A stretch of DNA of 64,000 bases from Hyphomicrobiales bacterium. Its GTDB lineage: Bacteria; Pseudomonadota; Alphaproteobacteria; Rhizobiales; Xanthobacteraceae. Position numbers and translations under genes: made by a program. The stretch spans positions 310,001 to 374,000 of the forward strand of contig JAFKKG010000009.1 in NCBI GenBank assembly GCA_017305715.1, written 5' to 3'. Positions 54,097-62,630 of this stretch are shown here, piece after piece (the first letter of the stretch is position 1; every line of letters starts with the position of its first letter). The notes beneath the pieces are model-generated. The model was not told the origin of the DNA. It made no database searches and saw only the letters and a program-made list of their open reading frames with translations.

Positions 54097-54702
54097 TCAG
54101 CGTCGGTCGAGCAAGCGCCGGAACGCCGGGACGAGCGTTGCGCCGAGCGCGTTCTTGACCAGCGACGCTGCGATGAAGGGCGCGACACCCACCAGCCAGG
54201 CCTTATCGACACCGAGTTTCATGCCAAATGCCAGCCAGCCAAATCCGGCGGCCAGAATGATCAGGTGTCCAAATCCCATCGCGATGAACAGCAGCGGCAC
54301 CGACCGGTCCCAGCCACGCTCGCTCAACCATCCCGTGACCAAGGCCGCCGCGACGAAGCCGTAGAGATATCCGGCCGTCGGCCCGAGCAATGGGGCAAGA
54401 CCGCCGACCGGGCTTGCGAAGACCGGCAATCCGAGCGCGCCTTCGGCGAGGTAGGCGACGATGGTCAGGCCGCCGAGGCGCCAGCCATAGGCCGCGCCGA
54501 TCACCAGCACGACCAGCGTCTGCAGCGTCATCGGCACATAGGGCAACGGCAGATTGACCTTCGCCGACAAGGTCAGCAATGCGGTTCCGAGTGCCACCAG
54601 GATCACGCTGCGCAGGAGGCCCGAGCGATTGGTGGTGTGCGGCCACAGAACGGCTGCGAGCGGAAAATGCGGGACGGCGACGGGCTGAGAGGCGTTGGAC
54701 AA
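54097..54702 (-). CDS. bioY: BioY, biotin transporter S component
   Basis: The product is 201 aa from a TTG at 54702 with GGGGA six nt upstream; the enclosing frame runs much further upstream but only because of GC-rich codon bias. Six hydrophobic helices with the family signatures LPYVPMTLQTLVVLVIGAAYG, GLPVFASPVGGLAPLLGPTAGYLYGF and a late KNALGATLVPA segment. It binds biotin in the inner membrane, alone or with an ECF energising module. It ends near dctA and begins 62 bp after the aminotransferase on the same strand; a link to biotin-dependent AccB in the same window is functional only. Confidence 0.9.
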   Translation of the reverse strand: MSNASQPVAVPHFPLAAVLWPHTTNRSGLLRSVILVALGTALLTLSAKVNLPLPYVPMTLQTLVVLVIGAAYGWRLGGLTIVAYLAEGALGLPVFASPVGGLAPLLGPTAGYLYGFVAAALVTGWLSERGWDRSVPLLFIAMGFGHLIILAAGFGWLAFGMKLGVDKAWLVGVAPFIAASLVKNALGATLVPAFRRLLDRR

Positions 54703-54764
54703 GATGGTTCCCCGATTCAAGTGGCAGGCATGGAAAGAAATGGTGGTGAGTGAGTGAGGCCGCC

Positions 54765-55952
54765 TTATCCGAGCCAGCGCGCGATGCGCGCCACGGCTTC
54801 GCGCATCTCGTCGGCCGAGCGCGCGTAGGAGAAACGGACGAAGGCACGGCCATGGACCGGATCGAAATCGACACCGGGCGTCGCCGCGACATGGGCCTTT
54901 TCCAGCATCCGGCTGGCGAATTCGAAACTGTCGGACGTGAATGGCGAGACGTCGGCGTAAAGATAGAAGGCGCCGTCGGCCGGCAGGAACCGGGCCAGGC
55001 CGGCCTTCGGCAATCCGTCGATCAGGATGCGGCGGTTCTCCTGGTAGCCGTGCTTGATCGCTTCCATCTCGTCGCGGCCTTCGAAGGCGGCTTCGGCCGC
55101 GATCTGCGACAGCGTCGGCACCGAGATCGACAGGTTCTGCTGGAGCCGCTCGATCGGCCGCACCAGCGGTTCCGGCACCACCATCCAGCCGACCCGCCAT
55201 CCGGTCATGCAGAAATATTTCGAGAACGAGTTGATCACCAGCGCCTGCGGCGACAGTTCGGCGGCGGACACCGCTGGAAACGCATAATCGAGGCCGTGAT
55301 AGATCTCGTCGGAGATGAAGCGGATGCCGGCGCTCTCCGCCGCCGCCATCAGGCTGGTCAGCGCCTCGCGCGACATCATCGTCCCCGTCGGATTGGCGGG
55401 GCTGCCGACCAGCACGCCCTTCAACGGCGTCTTGCGGTGCGCCGCCAGCAGGGCTTCGCCGGTCAGCGCATGGCGCGTCTCGCTCGAAGTCTCGATCAGG
55501 ACCGGCTCGCAGCCGAGCGCGGTGAGGATATGCCGGTACGGCGGATAGCCGGGCACGGTGACCGCAACGCGGTCGCCGGGTTCGAACATCGCAAGGAATG
55601 CCAGGATGAAGCCGCCCGACGAGCCGGTGGTGACCACGATCCGTTCGGGGTCGACCGCGCAGCCGTAAGTATCGCGGTAGTGCCGGGCGATGCGCCCGCG
55701 CAGCGAGGGGATGCCGAGCGCCGAGGTATAGTCGATGCGGCCGTCGCCGAGGGCTGCCCGCGCGGCGGCGAGCGCGGTCCGCGGGGCCGGTGCGGCGGGC
55801 TGGCCGACTTCCATGTGAATGACGTGGCCGCCGGCCGCCTCGATGCGGGCGGCTGCCGCCATCACGTCCATCACCATGAAAGGCGGAACATCGCTTCGTC
55901 CCGAGGCCGTCAGCAGGGTCTTCGCACGGTCGCCAAGTGTCGATTCGAGCAT
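54765..55952 (-). CDS. Class I/II PLP-dependent aminotransferase
   Basis: A 395-aa fold type I enzyme. The PLP Lys is in NSFSKYFCMTGWRVGW (about residue 240), the aspartate contact is in SDEIYHGLDY, and VGSPANPTGTMM holds the conserved Asn. The pattern is that of aspartate/aromatic or related aminotransferases of unknown specificity. It lies directly upstream of bioY on the same strand, but nothing in the sequence links it to biotin synthesis. Confidence 0.92.
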   Translation of the reverse strand: MLESTLGDRAKTLLTASGRSDVPPFMVMDVMAAAARIEAAGGHVIHMEVGQPAAPAPRTALAAARAALGDGRIDYTSALGIPSLRGRIARHYRDTYGCAVDPERIVVTTGSSGGFILAFLAMFEPGDRVAVTVPGYPPYRHILTALGCEPVLIETSSETRHALTGEALLAAHRKTPLKGVLVGSPANPTGTMMSREALTSLMAAAESAGIRFISDEIYHGLDYAFPAVSAAELSPQALVINSFSKYFCMTGWRVGWMVVPEPLVRPIERLQQNLSISVPTLSQIAAEAAFEGRDEMEAIKHGYQENRRILIDGLPKAGLARFLPADGAFYLYADVSPFTSDSFEFASRMLEKAHVAATPGVDFDPVHGRAFVRFSYARSADEMREAVARIARWLG

Positions 55953-56054
55953 CGCTATCCGCTATTTGAATCCATGTGTCGATTTGCAAGGCCGATTTCG
56001 GGTTCCGGCACCGGTTACCGCCCCAGACTGGCCGTATTCGGTGGCTCCTTATAG

Positions 56055-56162
56055 CGTTTTCAGCCGACGTGAATACGCCTTCGCGTGGGGAAAATCGCGA
56101 AGAAATAAAGTGCCAAAACCAGAGACTGGCGCCCGGTTCTGATCTAATCAGGGCCGCCCGCC
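56055..56162 (+). repeat. Dispersed hairpin repeat, family 1 (copy 3, decayed)
   Basis: GCGTTTTC..., CTTCGCGTG and GGAAAATCGCG recall the first hairpin of the copy at 52545, and CGCCCGGTTCTGAT...ATCAGGGCCG at 56131-56158 recalls the second. Many substitutions show an older copy. It fills most of the spacer upstream of the M48 gene. Confidence 0.55.
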
Positions 56163-56202
56163 CTGACCGCCCGTTCCGCCGCCAACGCCCATAGATCGCT
56201 TC

Positions 56203-57603
56203 ATGTTGCCCCGAATCGCCCTTCGCAAAACCACGCTGAAACTGACCGCCCTCACCACCGCGGTCGCGCTTGCCATTACGCCGACGCTGGCCGCCGCCCA
56301 GCAGAAGGGCCCCCCGACCCTGCGCGACACCGAATCGGAACAGTTGCTGCGCGATTACACCAGGCCGATCCTGCGCGCCGCCGGCATGGAGAAGCAGAAC
56401 ATCCAGATGGTCATCATCAACGAGAGCGTCTTCAACGCTTTCGTCGCCGACGGCCGCCGCATCTTCGTCAATTACGGCGCGATGATGCAGTCGGAGACGC
56501 CGAACCAGATCATCGGGGTGCTCGCACACGAGACCGGCCATCTGGCCGGCGGCCATCTCGCCAAACTTCGCGAACGGCTGGCAGAGGCGCAGACCCAGAT
56601 GATCATCGCCATGCTGCTCGGCGCCGGCGCGGTGGTGGCGGGCTCGCGCAGCGGCAGCGGCAGCGGCCTGACCCAGGCGGGCGCCGCCGCGATGTCGGCA
56701 CCCGGCGAGGTGATCAAGCGGACCCTGCTCTCCTATGTGCGGCAGCAGGAGGAAAACGCCGACAAGGCCGGGGTGAAATTCCTCAATGCCACCGGTCAAT
56801 CCGCCAAGGGCATGTACGAGACCTTCAAGCGCTTCACCGATGAAAGCCTGTTCGCGGCGCGCGGCGCCGACCCTTACGTGCAGTCCCATCCGATGCCGGC
56901 CGAGCGCGTCCGCGCGCTGGAGGAACTGGCGCGCTCCAGCCCCTATTGGGACAAGAAGGACGACCCGGCCCTGCAACTGCGCCACGACATGGTGCGCGCA
57001 AAGATCTCCGCCTTCATGGAACGGCAGGACACCGTGTACCGGCGCTATCCGCTGGCGAACACCAGCCTGCCCGCCCGCTACGCGCATGCCATCACCACCT
57101 ATCTGCACGGCGATCTGCGCAGCGCGCTGGCCCAGATCGACGGCCTGATCCAGCTGCAACCCGCCAATCCCTATTTCTACGAGGTACGCGGCCAGGCCCT
57201 GCTGGAGGGCGGCCGGCCACAGGAAGCCATCGCACCGCTGCGCAAGGCGGTGCAGCTCTCCAACGGCGCTCCGCTCATCGCGATGCTGCTTGGGCAGGCG
57301 CTGGTGGCGAGCAACAACAACGCCTACACCGACGAGGCGATCGCCATCCTGCGCTCGGCGACGGCGCGCGAGAGCGAGGCGCCGCTCGGCTACATGCAAC
57401 TCGCCATGGCCTATGGCCGCAAGGGCGACTACGCGCAGGCCGATCTGGCGTCGGCGCAGGCCGCCTTCCTGCGCGGCGACAACAAGACCGCGCGCGATCT
57501 GGCCTCGCGGGCCAAGACCCGTTTCGCGATCGGGACACCGGGTTGGGTGAAAGCTGACGATATTGTGAGCGCCAAACCGCTTCCCGGCCAGAAAAGCAAC
57601 TAG
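56203..57603 (+). CDS. M48-family periplasmic metalloprotease with TPRs (BepA-like)
   Basis: The product is 466 aa. A signal peptide ends near residue 32 (ATPTLAAAQ). The M48 domain has the zinc motif HETGH in GVLAHETGHLAGGH (about residue 108-112) and the third ligand Glu in QQEENADKAGVKFL (about residue 183). A hydrophobic stretch (MIIAMLLGAGAVVAGS) near 128 is typical of the family's lid region. TPR repeats occupy about 300-440 (SALAQIDGLIQLQPANPYFYEVRG). BepA/YfgC-like enzymes check outer-membrane protein and LPS assembly in the periplasm. It is followed after 115 bp by a DsbA-type gene. Confidence 0.92.
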   Translation: MLPRIALRKTTLKLTALTTAVALAITPTLAAAQQKGPPTLRDTESEQLLRDYTRPILRAAGMEKQNIQMVIINESVFNAFVADGRRIFVNYGAMMQSETPNQIIGVLAHETGHLAGGHLAKLRERLAEAQTQMIIAMLLGAGAVVAGSRSGSGSGLTQAGAAAMSAPGEVIKRTLLSYVRQQEENADKAGVKFLNATGQSAKGMYETFKRFTDESLFAARGADPYVQSHPMPAERVRALEELARSSPYWDKKDDPALQLRHDMVRAKISAFMERQDTVYRRYPLANTSLPARYAHAITTYLHGDLRSALAQIDGLIQLQPANPYFYEVRGQALLEGGRPQEAIAPLRKAVQLSNGAPLIAMLLGQALVASNNNAYTDEAIAILRSATARESEAPLGYMQLAMAYGRKGDYAQADLASAQAAFLRGDNKTARDLASRAKTRFAIGTPGWVKADDIVSAKPLPGQKSN

Positions 57604-57718
57604 AATTGCAACCGCAAATAAACTGAATTGAACTAGAAACGAAGCCAGATACCGAACGTATTCCAAGAGTCGGCCTTCATGTGAACGGCCTGGGAACTCA
57701 CCACCTGAGGATTTACCG

Positions 57719-58486
57719 ATGCCTTCACTCCGTCAGCTTGCTTCCGCCCTGTTTGGGATCGTGCTCTGCGGCATATCGCTGCCGGCTTCCGCGCAGAGCT
57801 TCTCCGATGCCCAGCGCGGTGACATCGAGGCCATCGTCCGCAATTACCTGATCGCCCACCCCGAGGTGCTCGAAGAGGCCATGGCCGAACTGACCAAGCG
57901 CCAGTCCGCCGCCGAAGCCGAGAAGCATCAGGCCGGCATCGCCAAGCATGCCGACGAGATCTTCAACTCGCCGCGCAACGTGACGCTCGGCAACAAGGAT
58001 GGCGACGTCACCTTCGTCGAGTTCTTCGACTACAATTGCGGTTACTGCAAACGCGCGATGCTCGACATGATGGAATTGATCAAGGGCGATCCCAAGCTGA
58101 AGGTCGTGCTCAAGGAATTCCCGGTGCTGAGCGCCGGCTCGGTCGAAGCCGCACAAGTCGGCGTCGCCGTGCGCATGCAGGATCCGACCGGCAAGAAATA
58201 TCTCGACTTCCACCAGAAGCTGCTCGGCGGCCGCGGCGCCGCGGACAAGGCGCGCGCGCTGGCCGTCGCCAAGGAAGTCGGCCTCGACATGGCCAGGCTC
58301 GAAAAGGATCTGGCGAGCCCCGAGGTGCGCAACACGCTCGAGGAGAACATGAAGCTCGCCGAAGCGATGGGCATGAACGGCACCCCGAGCTATGTGATCG
58401 GCAAGCAGGTCGTGGTCGGCGCGGTCGGCGTCGAGAACCTCAAGGAAAAGATCGGCATCGCCCGCTGCGGCAAGGCGACCTGCTGA
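57719..58486 (+). CDS. DsbA-family periplasmic thiol oxidoreductase
   Basis: The product is 255 aa with GAGGA before the ATG. A signal peptide ends near residue 22 (LPASA before QSFSDAQRGD). The N-terminal helical extension (FSDAQRGDIEAIVRNYLIAHPEVLEEAM) is typical of the BdbD/ScsC-like group. The thioredoxin fold follows, with the active site CGYC in FDYNCGYCKRAM and the cis-Pro loop GTPSYVIG. It introduces or isomerises disulfides in exported proteins. Two Cys near the C-terminus (RCGKATC) may form a further disulfide. Followed by a strong terminator. Confidence 0.93.
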   Translation: MPSLRQLASALFGIVLCGISLPASAQSFSDAQRGDIEAIVRNYLIAHPEVLEEAMAELTKRQSAAEAEKHQAGIAKHADEIFNSPRNVTLGNKDGDVTFVEFFDYNCGYCKRAMLDMMELIKGDPKLKVVLKEFPVLSAGSVEAAQVGVAVRMQDPTGKKYLDFHQKLLGGRGAADKARALAVAKEVGLDMARLEKDLASPEVRNTLEENMKLAEAMGMNGTPSYVIGKQVVVGAVGVENLKEKIGIARCGKATC

Positions 58487-58510
58487 TCCCGGCCAACGGC
58501 ATCTGACCGG

Positions 58511-58541
58511 AAAATCCGGCTGCCTCGCAGCCGGATTTTTT
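58511..58541 (+). terminator. Rho-independent terminator of the DsbA-type gene
   Basis: A 13-bp perfect stem, AAAATCCGGCTGC (58511-58523) and GCAGCCGGATTTT (58527-58539), ending in T residues, 24 bp after the stop. Confidence 0.9.
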
Positions 58542-58730
58542 ATTGGCGGGCCGAAGCGGATGCGTCATGGAGCGCAACATGGGTGGTGTCGAGATCGTCC
58601 CTTGTGATCCTCGCTGACCGCTTACGTCCAGACCGCGATGCGGAAGGCCGTGACGTAGCGACAGCCTTCGGCCCGGTTTCAAATTCACCGCAGGTTCATC
58701 AAAGAAAACTGATGGAACCGCAAATTGTCA

Positions 58731-58755
58731 GGAACATCACACATCTCCTCCCGTT
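58731..58755 (+). promoter_or_regulatory. EcfG-type (general stress response) promoter for the DUF1236 gene
   Basis: GGAAC (58731-58735), exactly 16 nt, CGTT (58752-58755) matches the alphaproteobacterial EcfG consensus GGAAC-N16/17-CGTT. The gene start is 38 bp beyond, with GAGGAG at 58781-58786. The rest of the spacer (58542-58730) shows no gene. Confidence 0.75.
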
Positions 58756-58792
58756 GTCGGTGCGGGCAATGCATCCATGTGAGGAGAAACGT

Positions 58793-59551
58793 ATGACCAA
58801 TCGCTTTTTGATTTCGGCGGCCGTGGCCGCGCTGATCGCCGGTAGCGGTTTTGCAAATGCGCAAGGCACCGGCAATCCGGGCATGAGCCGCGAGGCCCCG
58901 TCGGCGGGTTCGACGGCCCAGCCAAGCGCGCCGTCGTCCGACCGCGGCGGAGCCGCCTCGGGCACCATGCACCGCGACAACGGCAGCAATTCCAACATGA
59001 AGGGCGCCGAGTCCACCGACAGCAAGCGTCCGGATTCATCGGGCATGAAGGCGTCCGAGTCGAACGAGAAGATGCCGTCCAGCAAGAGCGCGCAGGACAC
59101 CAAGCAAGACACCAAATCGCCCGCCGGTGAAAAGTCGAAGAGCATGAGTTCGGAGACCCAGACCAAGGGCGGCAAGGACATGAAGGCCGAGGGCCGCGAC
59201 TCCAGGAGCGGCATGGACTCCAAGAGCGCCTCCGACAGCAAGGGCGCAGCCGACGGCAAGTCGCAGACCACGGGCAACGCCGCCACCTCGGCGACCGCGG
59301 CCCCGCCGGCCGAGAAGCGCAGCCAGATCGTCTCCGCCATCAAGACGGAGAAGATCGAGGAGACCACCAACGTCAACTTCAACATTGCGGTCGGCGCGGT
59401 GGTGCCTTCCACGGTGCGCTTCCACCCGCTGCCGTCCCGGATCGTCGAGATCTATCCGGAATGGCGCGGCTACGAAGTGATCCTGGTCAACGGCCGCTAT
59501 GTCATCGTGCGTCCGCGGACGCATGAGATCGTCTACATCATCGAGGGCTAA
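58793..59551 (+). CDS. Secreted DUF1236-domain protein with low-complexity stress-like linker
   Basis: The product is 252 aa from the ATG at 58793 (GAGGAG at 7 nt). A signal peptide (MTNRFLISAAVAALIAGS...ANA) is followed by about 150 residues rich in Ser, Lys, Gly, Asp and Thr, hydrophilic and likely disordered. The C-terminal DUF1236 domain (about 175-252) repeats as VNFNIAVGAVVPSTVRFHPLPSRIVEIYPEW and ends RPRTHEIVYIIEG. The function of DUF1236 is unknown. Synthesis under an EcfG promoter and the disordered region point to a stress protein of the periplasm or cell surface. A terminator follows at once. Confidence 0.88.
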   Translation: MTNRFLISAAVAALIAGSGFANAQGTGNPGMSREAPSAGSTAQPSAPSSDRGGAASGTMHRDNGSNSNMKGAESTDSKRPDSSGMKASESNEKMPSSKSAQDTKQDTKSPAGEKSKSMSSETQTKGGKDMKAEGRDSRSGMDSKSASDSKGAADGKSQTTGNAATSATAAPPAEKRSQIVSAIKTEKIEETTNVNFNIAVGAVVPSTVRFHPLPSRIVEIYPEWRGYEVILVNGRYVIVRPRTHEIVYIIEG

Positions 59552-59573
59552 CGGCTTCGCTGATCTGCCAAGC

Positions 59574-59603
59574 AACCCCCGCCGAAATGCCGGCGGGGGT
59601 TTT
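59574..59603 (+). terminator. Rho-independent terminator of the DUF1236 gene
   Basis: An 11-bp stem, AACCCCCGCCG (59574-59584) and CGGCGGGGGTT (59591-59601), then TT, starting 22 bp after the stop. Confidence 0.8.
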
Positions 59604-59642
59604 CGCTTGGGCGGCTTCGCCGGACGCGCGGGTGTGACGTAA

Positions 59643-59668
59643 GCTCAATCTGCTCCCGCAGATTGAGC
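59643..59668 (+). other. Perfect 11-bp inverted repeat at the edge of a gene fragment
   Basis: GCTCAATCTGC (59643-59653), loop TCCC, GCAGATTGAGC (59658-59668), without a T-run. It ends 10 bp before the fragment at 59679. Confidence 0.6.
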
Positions 59669-59678
59669 CAACGGCATC

Positions 59679-59897
59679 ATGCGGATGGCGGGCTTCTTTC
59701 CCTCGGTGCCAACGCAGGTCAATTTCGAACTGGCCTACGCGCCGGTGAACGGTCAGTGGCGGCTGTTCGGCCTTTCGGTCAACCTCGGTTCCTCCGCCCC
59801 CGTGCCTCCGCCGGCGCCGCCACCCCGTGCAGCCCCGGCCCCATCGGCGAAAAGCGGTGGACCCGCAGCGGCACCGAAAGCCGCGCCGCCCAGGTAG
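59679..59897 (+). pseudogene. Fragment resembling the C-terminus of a larger protein
   Basis: A 72-aa frame with an aromatic strand-like core (QVNFELAYAPVNGQWRLFGLSV) and a Pro/Ala-rich tail. It looks like the last domain of a longer hypothetical protein of this group, with the 5' part missing. In-frame stop codons (59640 and 59664) lie just upstream, and there is no RBS. It could instead be a genuine small protein. Confidence 0.4.
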
Positions 59898-60118
59898 CGC
59901 ACGTCGGTCCCGCCCGACCGGGGGAAAAGCCCTGAGCGGGCATTCCCCGAGGTTTTGCATACCGGGTTGGTTAACGTGCAGAATCAGTAGGTTCCATAAG
60001 CCTTTTTTCAAACTGGATGAGGCGTTCTGGGCCCTGCGCCGGACGCCAGAAGGCTTCCCCTTGGCCCCGTTGTTACCTATAACCCCGCGACCACCCCGCC
60101 CCTTTTGCTGGAATCCGG

Positions 60119-60586
60119 ATGGCCCAGGCCACAACTCCGACAATCCTTGTGCTCAACGGCCCGAACCTCAATCTGTTGGGGACTCGGGAGCCGGAGACCT
60201 ATGGCCATGCCACGCTCGCCGACGTCGAAAAACTGTGCGCGGACACGGCGGCGCAATTCGGCCTGACGGCCGATTGCCGGCAGTCCAACCGCGAAGGCGA
60301 GCTGATCGATTTCATCCACGAGGCCCGCGCGAAGGAAATGGCAGGCATCATCATCAATGCCGGCGGCTATTCCCACACCTCGATCGCGCTGCATGACGCG
60401 CTGGTCGGGGTCAAGATTCCGACCGTGGAAGTGCACATCAGCAATATTCACGCCCGCGAGAGTTTTCGGCATCAATCGTTCACGGCCAAAGCCGCCTTCG
60501 CTTCCCTGTGCGGCTTCGGCATCGACGGCTACCGGCTCGCGATCAACGGCCTCGCCGCCAAAATCGGCGCCAAGGCCAAATCCTGA
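60119..60586 (+). CDS. aroQ: Type II 3-dehydroquinate dehydratase
   Basis: A 155-aa enzyme of the small dodecameric type. The N-terminal [20 protein letters not shown] carries the catalytic Arg and Tyr; [16 protein letters not shown], and [18 protein letters not shown] with the catalytic His, complete the site. It dehydrates 3-dehydroquinate in the shikimate pathway. It is followed by accB and accC, the usual gene order in this group (56 bp spacing), so one operon is likely. Confidence 0.97.
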   Translation: MAQATTPTILVLNGPNLNLLGTREPETYGHATLADVEKLCADTAAQFGLTADCRQSNREGELIDFIHEARAKEMAGIIINAGGYSHTSIALHDALVGVKIPTVEVHISNIHARESFRHQSFTAKAAFASLCGFGIDGYRLAINGLAAKIGAKAKS

Positions 60587-60641
60587 CAACAAAAGCCTGA
60601 CGCCTCAGCCGTCATCACCCAGAGCATTTCGGACCCCGCAT

Positions 60642-61133
60642 ATGGCGAGCAAGCCTGACACCAAATCAGCCGCAAATTCCAAGAGCGACGACAGTGCGCT
60701 GATCCGCGAACTGGCGTTGCTGCTGGACGAGACCAGCCTCACTGAAATCGAGATCGAGCGCGCCGGCCTGCGGGTGCGCGTGGCGCGCAACATCAGCATC
60801 GCGGCCGCCATGCCGGCGAGCTACCAGCCGGCCCCGCCGGCCCACACCGCACCGGCCGCGAATGTGACGCCGGCGGCCGTTGCCGATCTCGCCAAACATC
60901 CCGGTGCCGTCCCCTCGCCGATGGTCGGCACCGCCTATTTGGCATCGGAGCCCGGCGCCAAGCCCTTCATCGAAGTCGGCACCAAGGTGTCGGCCGGACA
61001 GACTCTGTTGATCATCGAAGCGATGAAGACGATGAACCAGATTCCGTCGCCGCGCGCCGGCACCGTGACACAGATTCTCGTCGAGGATGGCCAGCCGGTC
61101 GAATTCGGCGAGCCGCTGGCGATCATTGAATAG
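60642..61133 (+). CDS. accB: Biotin carboxyl carrier protein of acetyl-CoA carboxylase
   Basis: The product is 163 aa. A charged N-terminus is followed by a helical part ([24 protein letters not shown]), an Ala/Pro linker, and the biotinyl domain (about 85-163). EAMKTMNQI holds the biotinylated Lys, near residue 127. It shuttles carboxyl groups between AccC and the AccAD carboxyltransferase in fatty acid synthesis. accC starts 24 bp downstream. Confidence 0.96.
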   Translation: MASKPDTKSAANSKSDDSALIRELALLLDETSLTEIEIERAGLRVRVARNISIAAAMPASYQPAPPAHTAPAANVTPAAVADLAKHPGAVPSPMVGTAYLASEPGAKPFIEVGTKVSAGQTLLIIEAMKTMNQIPSPRAGTVTQILVEDGQPVEFGEPLAIIE

Positions 61134-61157
61134 AAATCGGCAAATTCAGGCGCAGCG

Positions 61158-62519
61158 ATGTTCGACAAGATCCTGATAGCCAACCGCGGTGAGATCGCGC
61201 TGCGCGTGCTGCGTGCGTGCAAGGAGCTCGGCATCTCCACCGTTGCCGTTCACTCCACTGCCGACGCCGACGCGATGCATGTGCGCCTTGCCGACGAGAG
61301 CGTCTGCATCGGGCCGCCGCCGTCCAAGGACAGCTATCTCAACATTCCCTCGCTGCTCGCGGCCTGCGAGATCACCGGCGCCGATGCCGTGCATCCCGGC
61401 TACGGCTTCCTGTCCGAGAACGCCCGCTTCGCCGAAATCCTCGCCGAGCACAATCTGCATTTCATCGGCCCGAAGGCCGAGCACATCCGCCTGATGGGCG
61501 ACAAAATCGAAGCCAAGAAGACCGCCAAGAAGCTCGGCATCCCCGTGGTGCCCGGCTCCGATGGCGCGGTCGGGCCCGAAGACGACGCGATGGCGATCGG
61601 CAAGGCAATCGGCTTCCCGGTGCTGGTGAAGGCGGCCGCCGGCGGCGGCGGGCGCGGCATGAAGGTCGCGCACACGGCCGATGAATTGTTGATGGCGCTG
61701 TCGACCGCCTCCAACGAAGCCAAATCCGCCTTCGGCGACGCTTCCGTCTATCTCGAGAAATACCTGACCAAGCCGCGCCACATCGAAATCCAGGTCCTGG
61801 GCGACGGCCGCGGCGGCGCCATCCATCTCGGCGAGCGCGATTGCTCGCTGCAGCGGCGCCACCAGAAGGTCTGGGAAGAAGGCCCCTCGCCGGTGCTCGC
61901 TGCCGCTGCCCGCGCCAAGATCGGCGCGACCTGCGCCAAGGCGATGCAGGACATGAAATATCTCGGTGTCGGCACCATCGAGTTTCTGTACGAGGACGGC
62001 GAGTTCTATTTCATCGAAATGAACACCCGCATCCAGGTCGAGCACCCCGTCACCGAGATGATCACCGATATCGATCTCGTGCTGGAGCAGATCCGCATCG
62101 CCGCCGGCGGCGACCTGCCGGCGACGCAGGACGAGATCGCCATCATCGGCCATGCCATCGAGTGCCGCATCAACGCGGAAAATCCGCAGACGTTTCGCCC
62201 CTCGCCCGGCAAGATCACGCAATTCCATCCGCCCGGCGGCCTCGGGGTGCGGATCGATTCGGCCGTCTATCAGGGCTATGTGATTCCGCCTTATTACGAT
62301 TCGCTGGTCGGCAAACTGATCGTCCATGGCAAGACCCGCGGCGAATGCCTGATGCGGCTGCGCCGCGCGCTGGACGAGATGGTGGTCGAAGGTATCGAGA
62401 CCACGCTGCCGCTGTTCCGCGCGCTCGTGCGGGAGCCCGGCATTATCGACGGCGACTACCATATCCACTGGCTCGAGCAGTACCTTGCCGGCCAGGCGGC
62501 GGAGACCAGGTCCTCCTGA
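61158..62519 (+). CDS. accC: Acetyl-CoA carboxylase biotin carboxylase subunit
   Basis: A 453-aa ATP-grasp enzyme. [17 protein letters not shown] at the N-terminus, the glycine-rich loop [24 protein letters not shown], and catalytic-site residues [16 protein letters not shown] are all present. Carboxylates the biotin of AccB using bicarbonate and ATP. Full length, last gene of aroQ-accB-accC as seen here. Confidence 0.97.
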   Translation: MFDKILIANRGEIALRVLRACKELGISTVAVHSTADADAMHVRLADESVCIGPPPSKDSYLNIPSLLAACEITGADAVHPGYGFLSENARFAEILAEHNLHFIGPKAEHIRLMGDKIEAKKTAKKLGIPVVPGSDGAVGPEDDAMAIGKAIGFPVLVKAAAGGGGRGMKVAHTADELLMALSTASNEAKSAFGDASVYLEKYLTKPRHIEIQVLGDGRGGAIHLGERDCSLQRRHQKVWEEGPSPVLAAAARAKIGATCAKAMQDMKYLGVGTIEFLYEDGEFYFIEMNTRIQVEHPVTEMITDIDLVLEQIRIAAGGDLPATQDEIAIIGHAIECRINAENPQTFRPSPGKITQFHPPGGLGVRIDSAVYQGYVIPPYYDSLVGKLIVHGKTRGECLMRLRRALDEMVVEGIETTLPLFRALVREPGIIDGDYHIHWLEQYLAGQAAETRSS

Positions 62520-62630
62520 AAAGGCCCCGGTGGCCTGCGGAACCAATGGTCCAGACCGGCGTTAGGCAGCATTGGGGGCTCTTTCTTTCAGGGGCGGCTT
62601 GTTTCCTTTGGTTCATGAAGCGAGATCATT

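Noticed and set aside
54703-57666. Very long minus-strand frame upstream of bioY, across the aminotransferase and M48 genes
   Set aside because: Only the last 201 codons (bioY) match a family. The rest is antisense or frame-shifted shadow of well-supported genes.
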